NCBI RefSeq assembly: GCF_007625155.1 | Contig: NZ_VMNK01000018.1 | Span: 62,001-126,000, forward strand | Direction of reading: 5' to 3' | Length of the DNA stretch: 64,000 nucleotides | Source: Denitromonas halophila | Lineage (GTDB): Bacteria; Pseudomonadota; Gammaproteobacteria; Burkholderiales; Rhodocyclaceae | Shown here: in pieces, positions 21,268 through 29,994 of the stretch | Numbering within the stretch: the stretch's first letter is position 1 | Layout of the letters: every line of letters begins with the position of its first letter | The notes under the pieces: model-generated | What the model was told of the DNA's origin: nothing | The model's database searches: none | What the model saw: only the letters and a program-made list of their open reading frames with translations | Translations under genes and position numbers: made by a program

Positions 21268-22995
21268 ATGTCCCTCCCCGACAATTCCGACATCGCGCGC
21301 AACGCCCATTTCATCAGCAACCTGATCGAGGTCGATCGCCAGGCCGGCAAATGGGGCGGGCGTGTCGAAACCCGTTTTCCGCCAGAGCCCAATGGGTATC
21401 TGCATTATGGTCATGCAAAATCCATTTGTCTTAACTTCGGCATTGCAGAAAGTTTCGGCGGGGCATGTCATATGCGCTTCGACGACACCAATCCGGTCAA
21501 GGAAGAGCAGGAGTACGTCGACGCCATCATCGAGTCGGTGCAATGGCTCGGCTACGACTGGGGCGAGCATCTGTATTTCGCGTCGGACTATTTTGACACC
21601 ATGGCCGCCTGTGCCGAGCACCTGATCCGCGCTGGCAAAGCCTATGTGGATTCACTCTCGGCCGACGACATGCGCGCCTACCGCGGCACGCTGACCGAGG
21701 CCGGCAAGGACAGCCCCTTCCGCACGCGCAGCATCGACGAAAACCTCGACCTCTTCGCCCGCATGAAAGCCGGCGAGTTCCCCGACGGCACGCACATCCT
21801 GCGCGCCAAGATCGACATGGCCTCGCCCAACATCAACCTGCGCGACCCGGCCATCTACCGCATTCGCCATGCCCACCACCACCGCACCGGTGACACCTGG
21901 TGCGTGTACCCGATGTACACCTTCGCCCACCCCATCGAGGACGCGATCGAGAACATCACCCACTCGCTGTGCACGCTTGAATTCGAAGATCAGCGCCCCT
22001 TCTACGACTGGCTGCTCGAGCAGCTCGCCGAGGGCGGCTTCTTCACCCGCCCGCTGCCACGCCAGATCGAGTTCGCCCGCCTCAACCTCACCTACGTCGT
22101 GCTGTCCAAGCGCAAGCTGGTGCAGCTGGTGGACGAAGGCCATGTCGACGGCTGGGATGACCCGCGCATGCCGACCCTGGTCGGCGCCCGCCGCCGCGGC
22201 TTCACTGCGGCCGGATTCCGCCTGTTTGCCGAGCGCGCAGGGGTGTCCAAGTCCGACGGCTGGATCGACATGAGCGTGCTCGAAGAGTGCATGCGTGAAG
22301 ACCTCAACGACACGGCCGAGCGCCGCGTTGCCGTACTCGACCCGCTCAAGCTGATCATCACCAACTACCCCGAAAGCCAGAGCGAGCAATGCTTTGCGCC
22401 CAACCACCCGCTCAAGCCGGAACTGGGCCAGCGCGAGATGCCGCTCTCGCGCGAACTGTGGATCGAGCGCGAAGACTTCATGGAAACCCCGAGCAAGGGC
22501 TTCCGCCGCCTCTTCCCCGGCAACAAGGTGCGCCTGCGCTACGGCTATGTGGTCGAATGCACCGGCTGCGAGAAGGACGCCGCGGGCAATATCACCGCCG
22601 TCACCTGCGAATACTTCCCCGATTCCAAGTCGGGCACGCCCGGCGCCGACACCTACAAGGTCAAGGGCAACCTGCACTGGGTCAGTGTGCCCCACGCCTG
22701 CGAAGCCGAAGTGCGCCTCTACGACCGCCTCTTCGCCTACCCACAGCCCGGCCAGCGCCGCGAGGGCGATGCCCCCGATTTCGAGCGCGACTTCCTCACC
22801 GACATCAACCCGGACGCCAAGCGCCGCATCACCGCTCAGCTCGAACCGTCGCTGGCGCAAGTCACGGCCGAGTCGCGCTTCCAGTTTGAGCGCCACGGCT
22901 ACTTCGTGGCCGACCGCTTCGACAGCCAAGCTGGCGCACCTGTGTTCAATCGCACGGTCACGCTCAAGGATTCGTGGCAGAAGTCGAAACCCTGA
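21268..22995 (+). CDS. glnS: Glutaminyl-tRNA synthetase
   Basis: Class I aminoacyl-tRNA synthetase that charges tRNA-Gln in the cytoplasm. The 575-residue protein has the HIGH-type site in PPEPNGYLHYGHAKS and the KMSKS-type loop as VLSKRKL, followed by the GlnRS anticodon-binding beta barrels (VSVPHACEAEVRLYDRLF). I start at the ATG at 21268 (MSLPDNSDIARNAHFI), which fits the family. A longer frame from 21190 would add 26 residues without conservation. TACAAT at 21231-21236 could be a -10 box, but the only -35 candidate (TTGCGC at 21211) is spaced too closely to be convincing. Confidence 0.97.
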   Translation: MSLPDNSDIARNAHFISNLIEVDRQAGKWGGRVETRFPPEPNGYLHYGHAKSICLNFGIAESFGGACHMRFDDTNPVKEEQEYVDAIIESVQWLGYDWGEHLYFASDYFDTMAACAEHLIRAGKAYVDSLSADDMRAYRGTLTEAGKDSPFRTRSIDENLDLFARMKAGEFPDGTHILRAKIDMASPNINLRDPAIYRIRHAHHHRTGDTWCVYPMYTFAHPIEDAIENITHSLCTLEFEDQRPFYDWLLEQLAEGGFFTRPLPRQIEFARLNLTYVVLSKRKLVQLVDEGHVDGWDDPRMPTLVGARRRGFTAAGFRLFAERAGVSKSDGWIDMSVLEECMREDLNDTAERRVAVLDPLKLIITNYPESQSEQCFAPNHPLKPELGQREMPLSRELWIEREDFMETPSKGFRRLFPGNKVRLRYGYVVECTGCEKDAAGNITAVTCEYFPDSKSGTPGADTYKVKGNLHWVSVPHACEAEVRLYDRLFAYPQPGQRREGDAPDFERDFLTDINPDAKRRITAQLEPSLAQVTAESRFQFERHGYFVADRFDSQAGAPVFNRTVTLKDSWQKSKP

Positions 22996-23030
22996 GGCAC
23001 GCTCCCTTTTTTATCTGCACCTCGGAACCG

Positions 23031-23768
23031 ATGACGACAGCCCGCACCCTCTACGACATCCTTCAGGTCAGCGCGACGGCCGAGCCGGCCATGATCAAGG
23101 CCGCTCACGTGCTGCTGTCGCGCCGGCTCGAAGCCAAGGGCGACGCCCCGGCCCTGCGCCTGCTCAATGACGCCTTCGCCACGTTGAACGACCCCGCGCT
23201 GCGCGCCGCCTACGACGAGCGCATCGCCGATCACTATGTGGCGCCCGCCAGCCCGCCGCCCCCGGCAAAGACGTCCGCAGCCAGCCCCCCGGCCTGGAGC
23301 CGCGCGCTGATGATCGCCGCCGCCCTTGTGGTGGGCTACGTCGCCGCCGCCATCTGGCACCAGCGCGCACTGACTCAGATGGTGCTCGAACACCAAAGCG
23401 CGATGGCCGAGCAACAAGTCGAACTGTCGCGTTACCAGCTCGAACAGAACGAGCGCCGGCAATCGGCCACGCAGGAGCGCTACGCCACCACGCAAGAGCG
23501 CCGCGCGCAGGAGCGGCAGGCTCAGCAAGAAGCCCGCGAACTGGCCGCCCTGCGCAGCCGGTTGGACCGCGAAGCCTCGGACTACCAGCGCACCAAGACC
23601 CGCGAAGAACAACAACGCGAGCGCGAAGCGCAACGCAAAGTCGAACAGGAGCGCGCCAACCGCGCCGCCGAAGCCCAACGCAACGCCATGCTGGCCGAGC
23701 GCCGACTGGCCGAAGAAAAACGCGAACTCGAGCGCCTGTACCGGGAAAAGTACCCGCAGTATCGCTAA
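23031..23768 (+). CDS. J-like domain membrane protein with coiled coil, HPD motif missing
   Basis: A 245-residue protein starting with a J-domain-like fold (TLYDILQVSATAEPAMIKAA ... LRLLNDAFATLNDPALRAAYDE, residues 4-62). The HPD tripeptide required to stimulate DnaK ATPase is absent; SRRLEAKGDA occupies that loop. A membrane segment follows at about 90-110 (ALMIAAALVVGYVAAAIWH), then a long Glu/Arg/Gln-rich coiled coil to the C-terminus. The topology suggests a cytoplasmic J-like head and a periplasmic coil, or the reverse. The start at 23031 was chosen because the J fold begins there; it lies 35 bases after glnS, so it is probably on the glnS transcript. Confidence 0.8.
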   Translation: MTTARTLYDILQVSATAEPAMIKAAHVLLSRRLEAKGDAPALRLLNDAFATLNDPALRAAYDERIADHYVAPASPPPPAKTSAASPPAWSRALMIAAALVVGYVAAAIWHQRALTQMVLEHQSAMAEQQVELSRYQLEQNERRQSATQERYATTQERRAQERQAQQEARELAALRSRLDREASDYQRTKTREEQQREREAQRKVEQERANRAAEAQRNAMLAERRLAEEKRELERLYREKYPQYR

Positions 23769-23866
23769 GCATCACGGCGATGCTGGCCCGGCGCGACACC
23801 TCGCGCGGTTGCACCGGTCACCGATCGGGCGGATCATTAGCCCTTTTGAATACACAGCCTCGCCCC

Positions 23867-25018
23867 ATGCGCGCACGCACCCTGCTTGTCCTTCTGTGCC
23901 TCATCGCCGCTGGCGCTGCCGCCGTGTGGTGGTTCAAGCGGCCCACGCCGATCCCGGTGGCGCTGGCCACGGTCGACCGCGGCCTCGTCGAAGCCACCGT
24001 CTCCAACACCCGCGCCGGTGAAATCGAAGCCTGCCAGCGCGCCAAGCTCTCTACCATCGCCGGCGGGCGCATTGAATACCTCGGCGTCAAGGAAGGCGAC
24101 AAGGTCGTCGCCGGCCAGGTGCTGATGCGCCTGTGGAATGACGATCAAGCCGCTCAGGTCGTTGTCGCACAGCGCCAGCTCGAAACCGCCCAGCGCCGAG
24201 TCACTGAAATCTGCACCATGGCCGCCAATGCCCGCAGCGAGGCCGCCCGCCAGAGTGCCCTGCATAAGCGCGGCTTCGTCTCCGGCTCGGCCGAAGAAAA
24301 GGCGCGCACCGACGCCACCGCCCGCGAGGCCGCCTGCCGTACCAGCCAGTCCGACATTGCCGCCGCGCGCGCCCAGCTCGACGCGGCCCGCGCCAACACC
24401 GAACGCACCGTGCTCACCGCCCCCTTTGCCGGCACCATCGCCAAGATCGTCGGCGAGTTGGGCGAATACGCCACGCCCTCGCCGCCCGGCGTCGCCACGC
24501 CACCGGCCATCGACCTGATCGACGAAAGCTGCCTCTATGTGAAGGCGCCGATGGACGAGGTCGACGCGCCCAAGATTCACGCCGGTCAGACCGTGCGCAT
24601 CACCCTCGACGCCCTGCCCGGCCGGGTGTTTGCCGGCCATGTGCGCCGCGTCGCACCCTATGTGTTCGCCGTCGAGAAGCAGGCCCGCACGGTCGATGTC
24701 GAGGTCGATTTCGACCACCCCGAAGAAGCCCGCGGCCTGCTCGTCGGCTACAGCGCTGACGCCGAGGTGATTCTCGAGTCGCGCCCGGACGTGCTGCGCA
24801 TCCCCACCGCGGCGCTGCGCAGCAGCGGCGATGTGCTGCGCTACGACGCGGCCACCGGCACGCTGTCTGCCCAGCCGGTCAAGACCGGCATTGCCAACTG
24901 GGCGCAGACCGAAATCACCGACGGCCTGAGCGAGGGCGACCGCATCGTCACCTCGCTCGAACGCGACGGCATCGTCACCGGCGCCCTGGTCACGCCCGAC
25001 ACCGACGCGCCCAAGTAA
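23867..25018 (+). CDS. HlyD/MacA-type periplasmic adaptor (membrane fusion protein)
   Basis: Periplasmic adaptor of a tripartite exporter, 383 residues. An N-terminal membrane anchor (about 4-22, LLVLLCLIAAGAAAVWWF) is followed by a biotinyl-lipoyl half (IAGGRIEYLGVKEGDKVVAGQVLMRL), an alpha-hairpin of about 100 residues, the second lipoyl half (NTERTVLTAPFAGTIAKIVGELGE) and beta-barrel and membrane-proximal domains (EGDRIVTSL). It is the first gene of an operon with an ATPase six bases downstream and two MacB-like permeases, so the partner is an ABC exporter. No outer-membrane TolC-like gene is in the window. The substrate is unknown. The ATG at 23867 gives the expected anchor. Confidence 0.91.
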   Translation: MRARTLLVLLCLIAAGAAAVWWFKRPTPIPVALATVDRGLVEATVSNTRAGEIEACQRAKLSTIAGGRIEYLGVKEGDKVVAGQVLMRLWNDDQAAQVVVAQRQLETAQRRVTEICTMAANARSEAARQSALHKRGFVSGSAEEKARTDATAREAACRTSQSDIAAARAQLDAARANTERTVLTAPFAGTIAKIVGELGEYATPSPPGVATPPAIDLIDESCLYVKAPMDEVDAPKIHAGQTVRITLDALPGRVFAGHVRRVAPYVFAVEKQARTVDVEVDFDHPEEARGLLVGYSADAEVILESRPDVLRIPTAALRSSGDVLRYDAATGTLSAQPVKTGIANWAQTEITDGLSEGDRIVTSLERDGIVTGALVTPDTDAPK

Positions 25019-25024
25019 GCCGCC

Positions 25025-25714
25025 ATGGCACAGATCGAACTGGACAACATCCAGCGCATCTTCCAGCTCGGCGACAGCGAAGTGCATGCCCTGCAGGATG
25101 TGCAATTGCGCATCGACGCGGGCGAATATGTGTCGGTGATGGGCCCGTCCGGCTCGGGCAAGTCCACCCTGCTCAACCTGCTCGGCCTGCTCGACCGGCC
25201 CAACGACGGTCACTACCGCCTCGAAGGGCGCGACGTCACCACGCTCAGCGCCGACGAGCAGGCGCGCGTGCGCCGCGAACGCATCGGCTTCGTCTTCCAG
25301 AGCTTTCACCTCGTGCCACGCCTCACCGCCGAGGAGAACATCGCCCTGCCCCTGCTACTGGCCGGCATCTCGCCACACGATCGCAAGGCCCGCGTCGCCC
25401 AGGCGCTGGACGACTTCGGCCTCGCCAAACGCGGCGACCACCGCCCCGACCAGCTCTCCGGCGGCCAGCGCCAGCGCGTCGCCATCGCCCGCGCCACCAT
25501 CATGCAGCCGGCCATGCTGCTGGCCGACGAGCCCACCGGCAACCTCGACCGCGCCACCGGCGAAGAAGTCACCCAATTGCTCGAAGCCCTCAACGGTCGC
25601 GGCGTGACGCTGATCGTCGTCACCCACGACCCGCACATGGGCGAGCGCGCGCAGCGGCAGATCCGCATGGAAGACGGCCGCATCGATTCGGACTCGAAAC
25701 GCCCCGCGCCATGA
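25025..25714 (+). CDS. ABC transporter ATP-binding protein (MacB/LolD type)
   Basis: Cytoplasmic ATPase of 229 residues that energises the exporter. Walker A GPSGSGKST is near 40-48, the Q loop VFQSFHLVPRLTAEEN follows, the signature LSGGQRQRVAIARA is near 140, and Walker B LLADEPTGNLD near 160; the switch His is in VVTHDP. The architecture is that of LolD/MacB/FtsE-family enzymes that drive FtsX-type permeases. It overlaps the first permease gene by four bases (ATGA). The six-base gap behind the adaptor gene supports one operon. Confidence 0.95.
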   Translation: MAQIELDNIQRIFQLGDSEVHALQDVQLRIDAGEYVSVMGPSGSGKSTLLNLLGLLDRPNDGHYRLEGRDVTTLSADEQARVRRERIGFVFQSFHLVPRLTAEENIALPLLLAGISPHDRKARVAQALDDFGLAKRGDHRPDQLSGGQRQRVAIARATIMQPAMLLADEPTGNLDRATGEEVTQLLEALNGRGVTLIVVTHDPHMGERAQRQIRMEDGRIDSDSKRPAP

Positions 25715-26922
25715 TGCGCAGCCGCGACATCCTCGGCTTTGCCACCCGGGCTGCCACCGCCTACCCCATGCGCACCGGGCTGATGATGCTGGCCATGGCC
25801 ATCGGCGTGGCCGCCGTGGTGTTGCTTACCGCGCTGGGCGACGGCGCCCGCCGCTATGTGGTGCGCGAGTTCTCGGCGCTGGGCAGCAGCCTGATCATCG
25901 TTCTGCCGGGCCGCACCGAAACCGGCGGCGTCGGTGCCGGCAGCTTCGTCACCAACACCCCGCGCGACCTCACCGTCGACGACGCCGCCGCACTGCTGCG
26001 TGCCGGTCGGGTCACCCGTGTGGCGCCGCTGGTGCTGGGCAACTCCGAGATCGCCTACGCCGGCAAACTGCGCGAGGTGATGGTGATCGGCACCACCACC
26101 GCCTTTGCCGACATCCGCAACTATCGCCTCGGCCAGGGCCGCTTCCTGCCCGAGGAAGACTGGCGCCGCGGCTCGGCCGTGGCCGTCATCGGCGCCACCT
26201 TGCACCAGGAGCTATTCGGCGCCGAGCCCGCGCTGGGCCAGATGATCCGCGTCGGCGACAGGCGCTACCGCGTGATCGGCGTACTCGCCGCCTCGGGCTC
26301 GGGGCTGGGCATGAATGCCGACGAGCTGGTGATCATTCCCGTCGCCGCGGCACAAGCGCTGTTCAATGCCTCCAGCCTGTTCCGCATCTTCGCCGAAGCG
26401 CGCGACCGCGACGCCGTGCCCGCCGCCAAGACCCAGATCCTCGACATCCTCAAAGCCCGCCATGACGGCGAGGAGGATGTAACGCTGATCACCCAGGACG
26501 CCGTGCTCGGCACCTTCGACCGCATCCTCGGTGCGCTCACCCTGGCCGTCGCCGGGATCGCCGCCATCAGCCTGGCGGTGGCCGGCATTCTGGTGATGAA
26601 CGTGATGCTCGTCGCCATCACCCAGCGCACCAGCGAAATCGGCCTGCTCAAGGCGCTGGGCGCCACCGGCAGCATCATCCGTCTGGTGTTTCTCACCGAG
26701 GCCGCGCTGCTGTCCATCGCCGGCGCGCTGGCGGGCCTGCTGCTCGGCCATCTCGGCGCCTGGGGGCTGCGGCTGATGTTCCCGGTGCTGCCGGCCTACC
26801 CGCCGGACTGGGCGGTGTTCGCCGGCCTCGGCACCGCCATCGTCACCGGTGTGCTGTTCGGCGTCATGCCGGCCCGCCACGCCGCCACGCTGGATGCGGT
26901 CGACGCCCTGTCCAAGAGGTAA
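25711..26922 (+). CDS. ABC transporter permease, MacB/FtsX type (first)
   Basis: Inner-membrane permease of 403 residues with one N-terminal membrane segment (about 20-42), a large periplasmic MacB_PCD domain (about 45-260) and three C-terminal segments of the FtsX fold (about 275-400; GLLKALGATGSIIRLVFLTEAALLS). The ending RHAATLDAVDALSKR is typical. It is paired with a second, homologous permease whose gene starts at 27564, so the exporter probably uses a heterodimeric membrane part. Immediately after its stop, a foreign-looking gene of low G+C interrupts the operon. Confidence 0.94.
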   Translation: MMRSRDILGFATRAATAYPMRTGLMMLAMAIGVAAVVLLTALGDGARRYVVREFSALGSSLIIVLPGRTETGGVGAGSFVTNTPRDLTVDDAAALLRAGRVTRVAPLVLGNSEIAYAGKLREVMVIGTTTAFADIRNYRLGQGRFLPEEDWRRGSAVAVIGATLHQELFGAEPALGQMIRVGDRRYRVIGVLAASGSGLGMNADELVIIPVAAAQALFNASSLFRIFAEARDRDAVPAAKTQILDILKARHDGEEDVTLITQDAVLGTFDRILGALTLAVAGIAAISLAVAGILVMNVMLVAITQRTSEIGLLKALGATGSIIRLVFLTEAALLSIAGALAGLLLGHLGAWGLRLMFPVLPAYPPDWAVFAGLGTAIVTGVLFGVMPARHAATLDAVDALSKR

Positions 26923-26927
26923 ACCCA

Positions 26928-27527
26928 ATGTATCCCAGCCTCACCGTCCTGTTAAACGACGAGCACTTGGTGACAGTTGCTGCGCACGGCCTGAATATCA
27001 TGCAGGTTTCCGTCTTCGGCAACTGTGTATCCCATGAAATTGGGCACTGCGACGTCAGTGGAGGCCTCTATAACGAAGGGCCAGAGAATGTTTCTCTGTC
27101 CTGGCTTCCACTCCCAGAACTACTGGCCGAAGACGAATTGACCGTTAGATTTCTCGAAGCGGAAGCGTGTTCAAATCCCGGAAGAACGCTGGAGGAACTG
27201 TATCCAGAAGGGCTGTGTTCCGACACCCCTTGGGTTCCTTTCGAGCAGGCTGTGGACAATCTTGCGCAAATGCCGCGCTTACGAGAAGGATTTGATTTCG
27301 AGATAACGATGCCCACGGGTGAGTCTCTCAAAGCAACAACAAAGGCCGGCGATCATAGCTATAGCTTTTCCGTCACGTGGGACTGGACCCGTCCTGCGCA
27401 AGCCCGCGTATCGCTCCGCTCGAACTCGCTCAAGTCTCTTTCAGAGCGCAGCGGCGGACATTCACATGCTCGCGTGAAGTTGAGTTTTGGCGACGAGGTG
27501 CGACTCCGTGTTGAAAGCGCAAAGTAG
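26928..27527 (+). CDS. Orphan hypothetical protein inserted in the ABC exporter operon
   Basis: I do not recognise this 199-residue protein. It lacks a clear signal peptide or membrane segment, is acidic in its first half (LPELLAEDELTVRFLEAEAC), has five cysteines in the N-terminal part, and a beta-rich C-terminal half (FDFEITMPTGESLKATTKAGDHSYSFSVTWDW). Base and codon use differ from the neighbours: 30 of 60 bases at 27121-27180 are G or C, against 44 of 60 at 26761-26820 in the preceding permease, and it uses rare codons such as TTA and AGA. It starts five bases after one permease gene and ends 36 bases before the second. This looks like a late insertion into the operon. No function is proposed. 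Confidence 0.7.
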   Translation: MYPSLTVLLNDEHLVTVAAHGLNIMQVSVFGNCVSHEIGHCDVSGGLYNEGPENVSLSWLPLPELLAEDELTVRFLEAEACSNPGRTLEELYPEGLCSDTPWVPFEQAVDNLAQMPRLREGFDFEITMPTGESLKATTKAGDHSYSFSVTWDWTRPAQARVSLRSNSLKSLSERSGGHSHARVKLSFGDEVRLRVESAK

Positions 27528-27563
27528 CCTGCAGCCGCGTCGGCAAGAGCGTGATCCGACGGG

Positions 27564-28763
27564 ATGAACTGGCGCGACTTTCTCTCGCTGTCGGTTCGGG
27601 CCCTGGTTGCCCAGCGCCTGCGCAGCTTTCTGACCCTGCTCGGCATCGCGGTCGGTATCGCCGCGGTGATCCTGCTGACCTCCATCGGTGAGGGCATCCA
27701 CCAGTTCGTGCTGGCCGAGTTCACCCAGTTCGGCACCAATGTGATCGAGATCGCCCCCGGCAAGAAAGGCGCCCGCGGCGGCCCGCCGGGTCTGCCCAGC
27801 ACCTCGCGCCCGCTCACCCTGGCCGACGCCCAGGCGCTGGAGCGCGTGCCGGGCGTCACCGCGGTCACCCCGGTGGTGTGGGGCAATTCGGAGATCGAAG
27901 GCAATGGCCGGGTGCGCCGCAGCTCGGTATACGGCGTCGGCCCGGCCATGGTGCAGGCCTTCACCATGAGCGTGCGCAGCGGTCAGTTCCTGCCGGACGA
28001 TAACGCCAGCCAGCCCCGCGCGCTGGCGGTACTCGGCGCCACGCTCAAGCAGGAGTTGTTCGGCTCGCAGAACGCGCTCGGCCAACGCATCCGCATCGGC
28101 GGCGAACGCTTTCGGGTGATCGGCGTAATGGAAGCGAAGGGCCAGTTCCTCGGCACCGACCTCGACGACACCGCCTACATCCCCACCGGCCGCGCGCTGG
28201 CGCTGTACAACCGCGAGGGGCTGATGGAGATCAACGTGTCGTATCAGGAGGGCGTGTCATCCGAGCAGGTCAGCGCGAGCGTGACCCGCTTGCTCATCGC
28301 CCGCCACGGCCGCGAAGACTTTGCGCTGACCACCCAGGCCGACATGCTCGACAGCCTGTCCAATATTCTCGACATCCTCACCGCCGCGGTCGGCGCGCTG
28401 GGCGGCATCTCGCTGCTGGTGGGCGGGGTCGGCATCGTCACCATCATGACCATCGCGGTGACCGAGCGCACCGGCGAGATCGGCCTGCTGGTGGCCCTCG
28501 GCGCGCGTCGGCGCACCATCCTCGCGCTGTTTCTCGGCGAGGCCGTGGCGCTGGCGGCGGTGGGTGGATTGATCGGCCTGGTCGCCGGCGTCGCCCTGGC
28601 GCAGCTGGTGGGCCTGCTGGTACCGGCGCTGCCGGTGCACACGCCGTGGGAATTCGCCGTGCTGGCCGAGGTCTCGGCCGTGCTCATCGGCCTCGCCGCC
28701 GGCGTGCTGCCGGCGCGCAAGGCAACCACGCTGGACCCGGTGGAGGCGCTACGGGCAGATTGA
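27564..28763 (+). CDS. ABC transporter permease, MacB/FtsX type (second)
   Basis: A 399-residue permease homologous to the first: N-terminal membrane segment (about 20-45, SFLTLLGIAVGIAAVILLTSIGEG), periplasmic MacB_PCD domain with WGNSEIEGNGRVRR, and the three C-terminal FtsX segments (GGISLLVGGVGIVTIMTIAVTERTGEIGLLVALGARR). The end ARKATTLDPVEALRAD is the usual MacB-type terminus. It completes the adaptor-ATPase-permease-permease set, although an unrelated gene precedes it. A REP-like inverted pair begins seven bases after its stop and may act in termination or RNA stabilisation. Confidence 0.94.
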   Translation: MNWRDFLSLSVRALVAQRLRSFLTLLGIAVGIAAVILLTSIGEGIHQFVLAEFTQFGTNVIEIAPGKKGARGGPPGLPSTSRPLTLADAQALERVPGVTAVTPVVWGNSEIEGNGRVRRSSVYGVGPAMVQAFTMSVRSGQFLPDDNASQPRALAVLGATLKQELFGSQNALGQRIRIGGERFRVIGVMEAKGQFLGTDLDDTAYIPTGRALALYNREGLMEINVSYQEGVSSEQVSASVTRLLIARHGREDFALTTQADMLDSLSNILDILTAAVGALGGISLLVGGVGIVTIMTIAVTERTGEIGLLVALGARRRTILALFLGEAVALAAVGGLIGLVAGVALAQLVGLLVPALPVHTPWEFAVLAEVSAVLIGLAAGVLPARKATTLDPVEALRAD

Positions 28764-28770
28764 TGCATCG

Positions 28771-28906
28771 CCCGGATGCAGCGCAGCGGAATCCGGGATT
28801 CATCGCCTGAACACGCACAAACTCTGGAATCCAAGAGACATCGGATCGTGGCGCAAGCCGTGCCTGTTTCACCACCGGCCCCGGATTCCGCTGCGCAGCA
28901 TCCGGG
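28771..28906. repeat. REP-like inverted pair (BIME-type doublet)
   Basis: Two 27-base units, at 28771-28797 and 28880-28906, are inverted copies with 26 of 27 matches; the core is GCAGCGCAGCGGAATCC. Each unit is itself imperfectly palindromic with CCCGGAT and ATCCGGG ends. Units of this sequence type are widespread between genes in Proteobacteria. It lies between the exporter operon and the convergent pseudouridine synthase gene, a typical place for such elements, and could form a large hairpin at the 3' ends of both transcripts. Confidence 0.8.
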
Positions 28907-28922
28907 GCTACGTTTGCCGGCC

Positions 28923-29957
28923 TTAAAACCCTTCGTTCGGACGCAGATACCGCCACTGCCCCACCGGCAGATCGGCAAGCACGACCTTGCCGATACGCAC
29001 CCGCTTGAGGCCGACGACTTTCAGGCCGACCAGCTCGCACATGCGGCGGATCTGGCGCTTGCGCCCTTCCTTGAGAATGAAGCTGAGCTGGTCTTCGTTC
29101 TGCCAGCGCACCGTGGCCGGGCGCAGGACTTTGCCGTCCAGGCTCAGTCCGTGGTTGAGCAGGGCCAGGCCATCGTCGGACAACGCGCCCGAGACGCGCA
29201 CGAGATACTCTTTTTCGACCGTGGAATCGTCGCCGATGAGCTGGCGGGCGATGCGCCCGTCCTGGGTGAGGATGAGCAGGCCGGTGGAATCGATGTCGAG
29301 TCGGCCGGCGGGGGCCAGGCCCTTGAGGTGGTCGCGCGAGAAGGTACCGCCACCGAACAGGCGGTCGGGGGTGACCAGCGTGACCGCGGCCTGATGGCCG
29401 TCTTCGGGCTGCGCCGAGACAAAGCTCATCGGCTTGTGCAGCACGATGGTGACCCGCTCGGCCTGCTTGGCTTCGCCGCGCTTGTCGAGCGTCACCGTGG
29501 CGTCGGGCGAGATGCGCGTGCCCAGTTCATTGACGCGCTGGCCATCGACAAACACCCAGCCGCGCTCGATCAGCGCGTCGGCCTCGCGGCGCGAGCACAT
29601 GCCGCGCTGAGCCATGACTTTGGACAGGCGTACGCCGTCGGCGGTCGGCTTTTCGGGCACCGGCGGGGTCGGCATGGGTCGCAGCGTCACGCCCTCGGCC
29701 AGAGTGATGACCGCATCGGGCGAAATCCGGGTGCCGAGTTCGGTGATTCGCTTGCCGTCGACAAACACGTCACCGCGGGCGATCAGGGCGTCGGCGTCGC
29801 GGCGATTGCACATGCCGCGTTCGACCATGATTTTGGACAGGCGCACGCCTTGCGGCGCGGCGGTTTCCGACGCCGGTTGCGGTGCGGCGGGCGCGCGTTG
29901 CAGGCGACGAGGGGTGTCGGACGATGGGGTGGCGGGCGCTTGGCGGGTCGGTTTCAT
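28923..29957 (-). CDS. RsuA/RluB-family pseudouridine synthase with two S4 domains
   Basis: RNA pseudouridine synthase of 344 residues. The catalytic Asp lies in [17 protein letters not shown] near 217-233, with [10 protein letters not shown] upstream and [27 protein letters not shown] near the end, as in RluB/RluF/RsuA enzymes. Unusually there are two tandem S4 RNA-binding domains (about 38-93 and 108-163) that are near copies of each other ([21 protein letters not shown] and [21 protein letters not shown]). The N-terminal 35 residues are Pro/Ala-rich. The exact target, 23S or 16S rRNA position, cannot be decided. It is convergent with the ABC exporter operon. Confidence 0.9.
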   Translation of the reverse strand: MKPTRQAPATPSSDTPRRLQRAPAAPQPASETAAPQGVRLSKIMVERGMCNRRDADALIARGDVFVDGKRITELGTRISPDAVITLAEGVTLRPMPTPPVPEKPTADGVRLSKVMAQRGMCSRREADALIERGWVFVDGQRVNELGTRISPDATVTLDKRGEAKQAERVTIVLHKPMSFVSAQPEDGHQAAVTLVTPDRLFGGGTFSRDHLKGLAPAGRLDIDSTGLLILTQDGRIARQLIGDDSTVEKEYLVRVSGALSDDGLALLNHGLSLDGKVLRPATVRWQNEDQLSFILKEGRKRQIRRMCELVGLKVVGLKRVRIGKVVLADLPVGQWRYLRPNEGF

Positions 29958-29994
29958 GGCTGCACGGCAAAAGACAATGCCGCAGTTTACCGCC

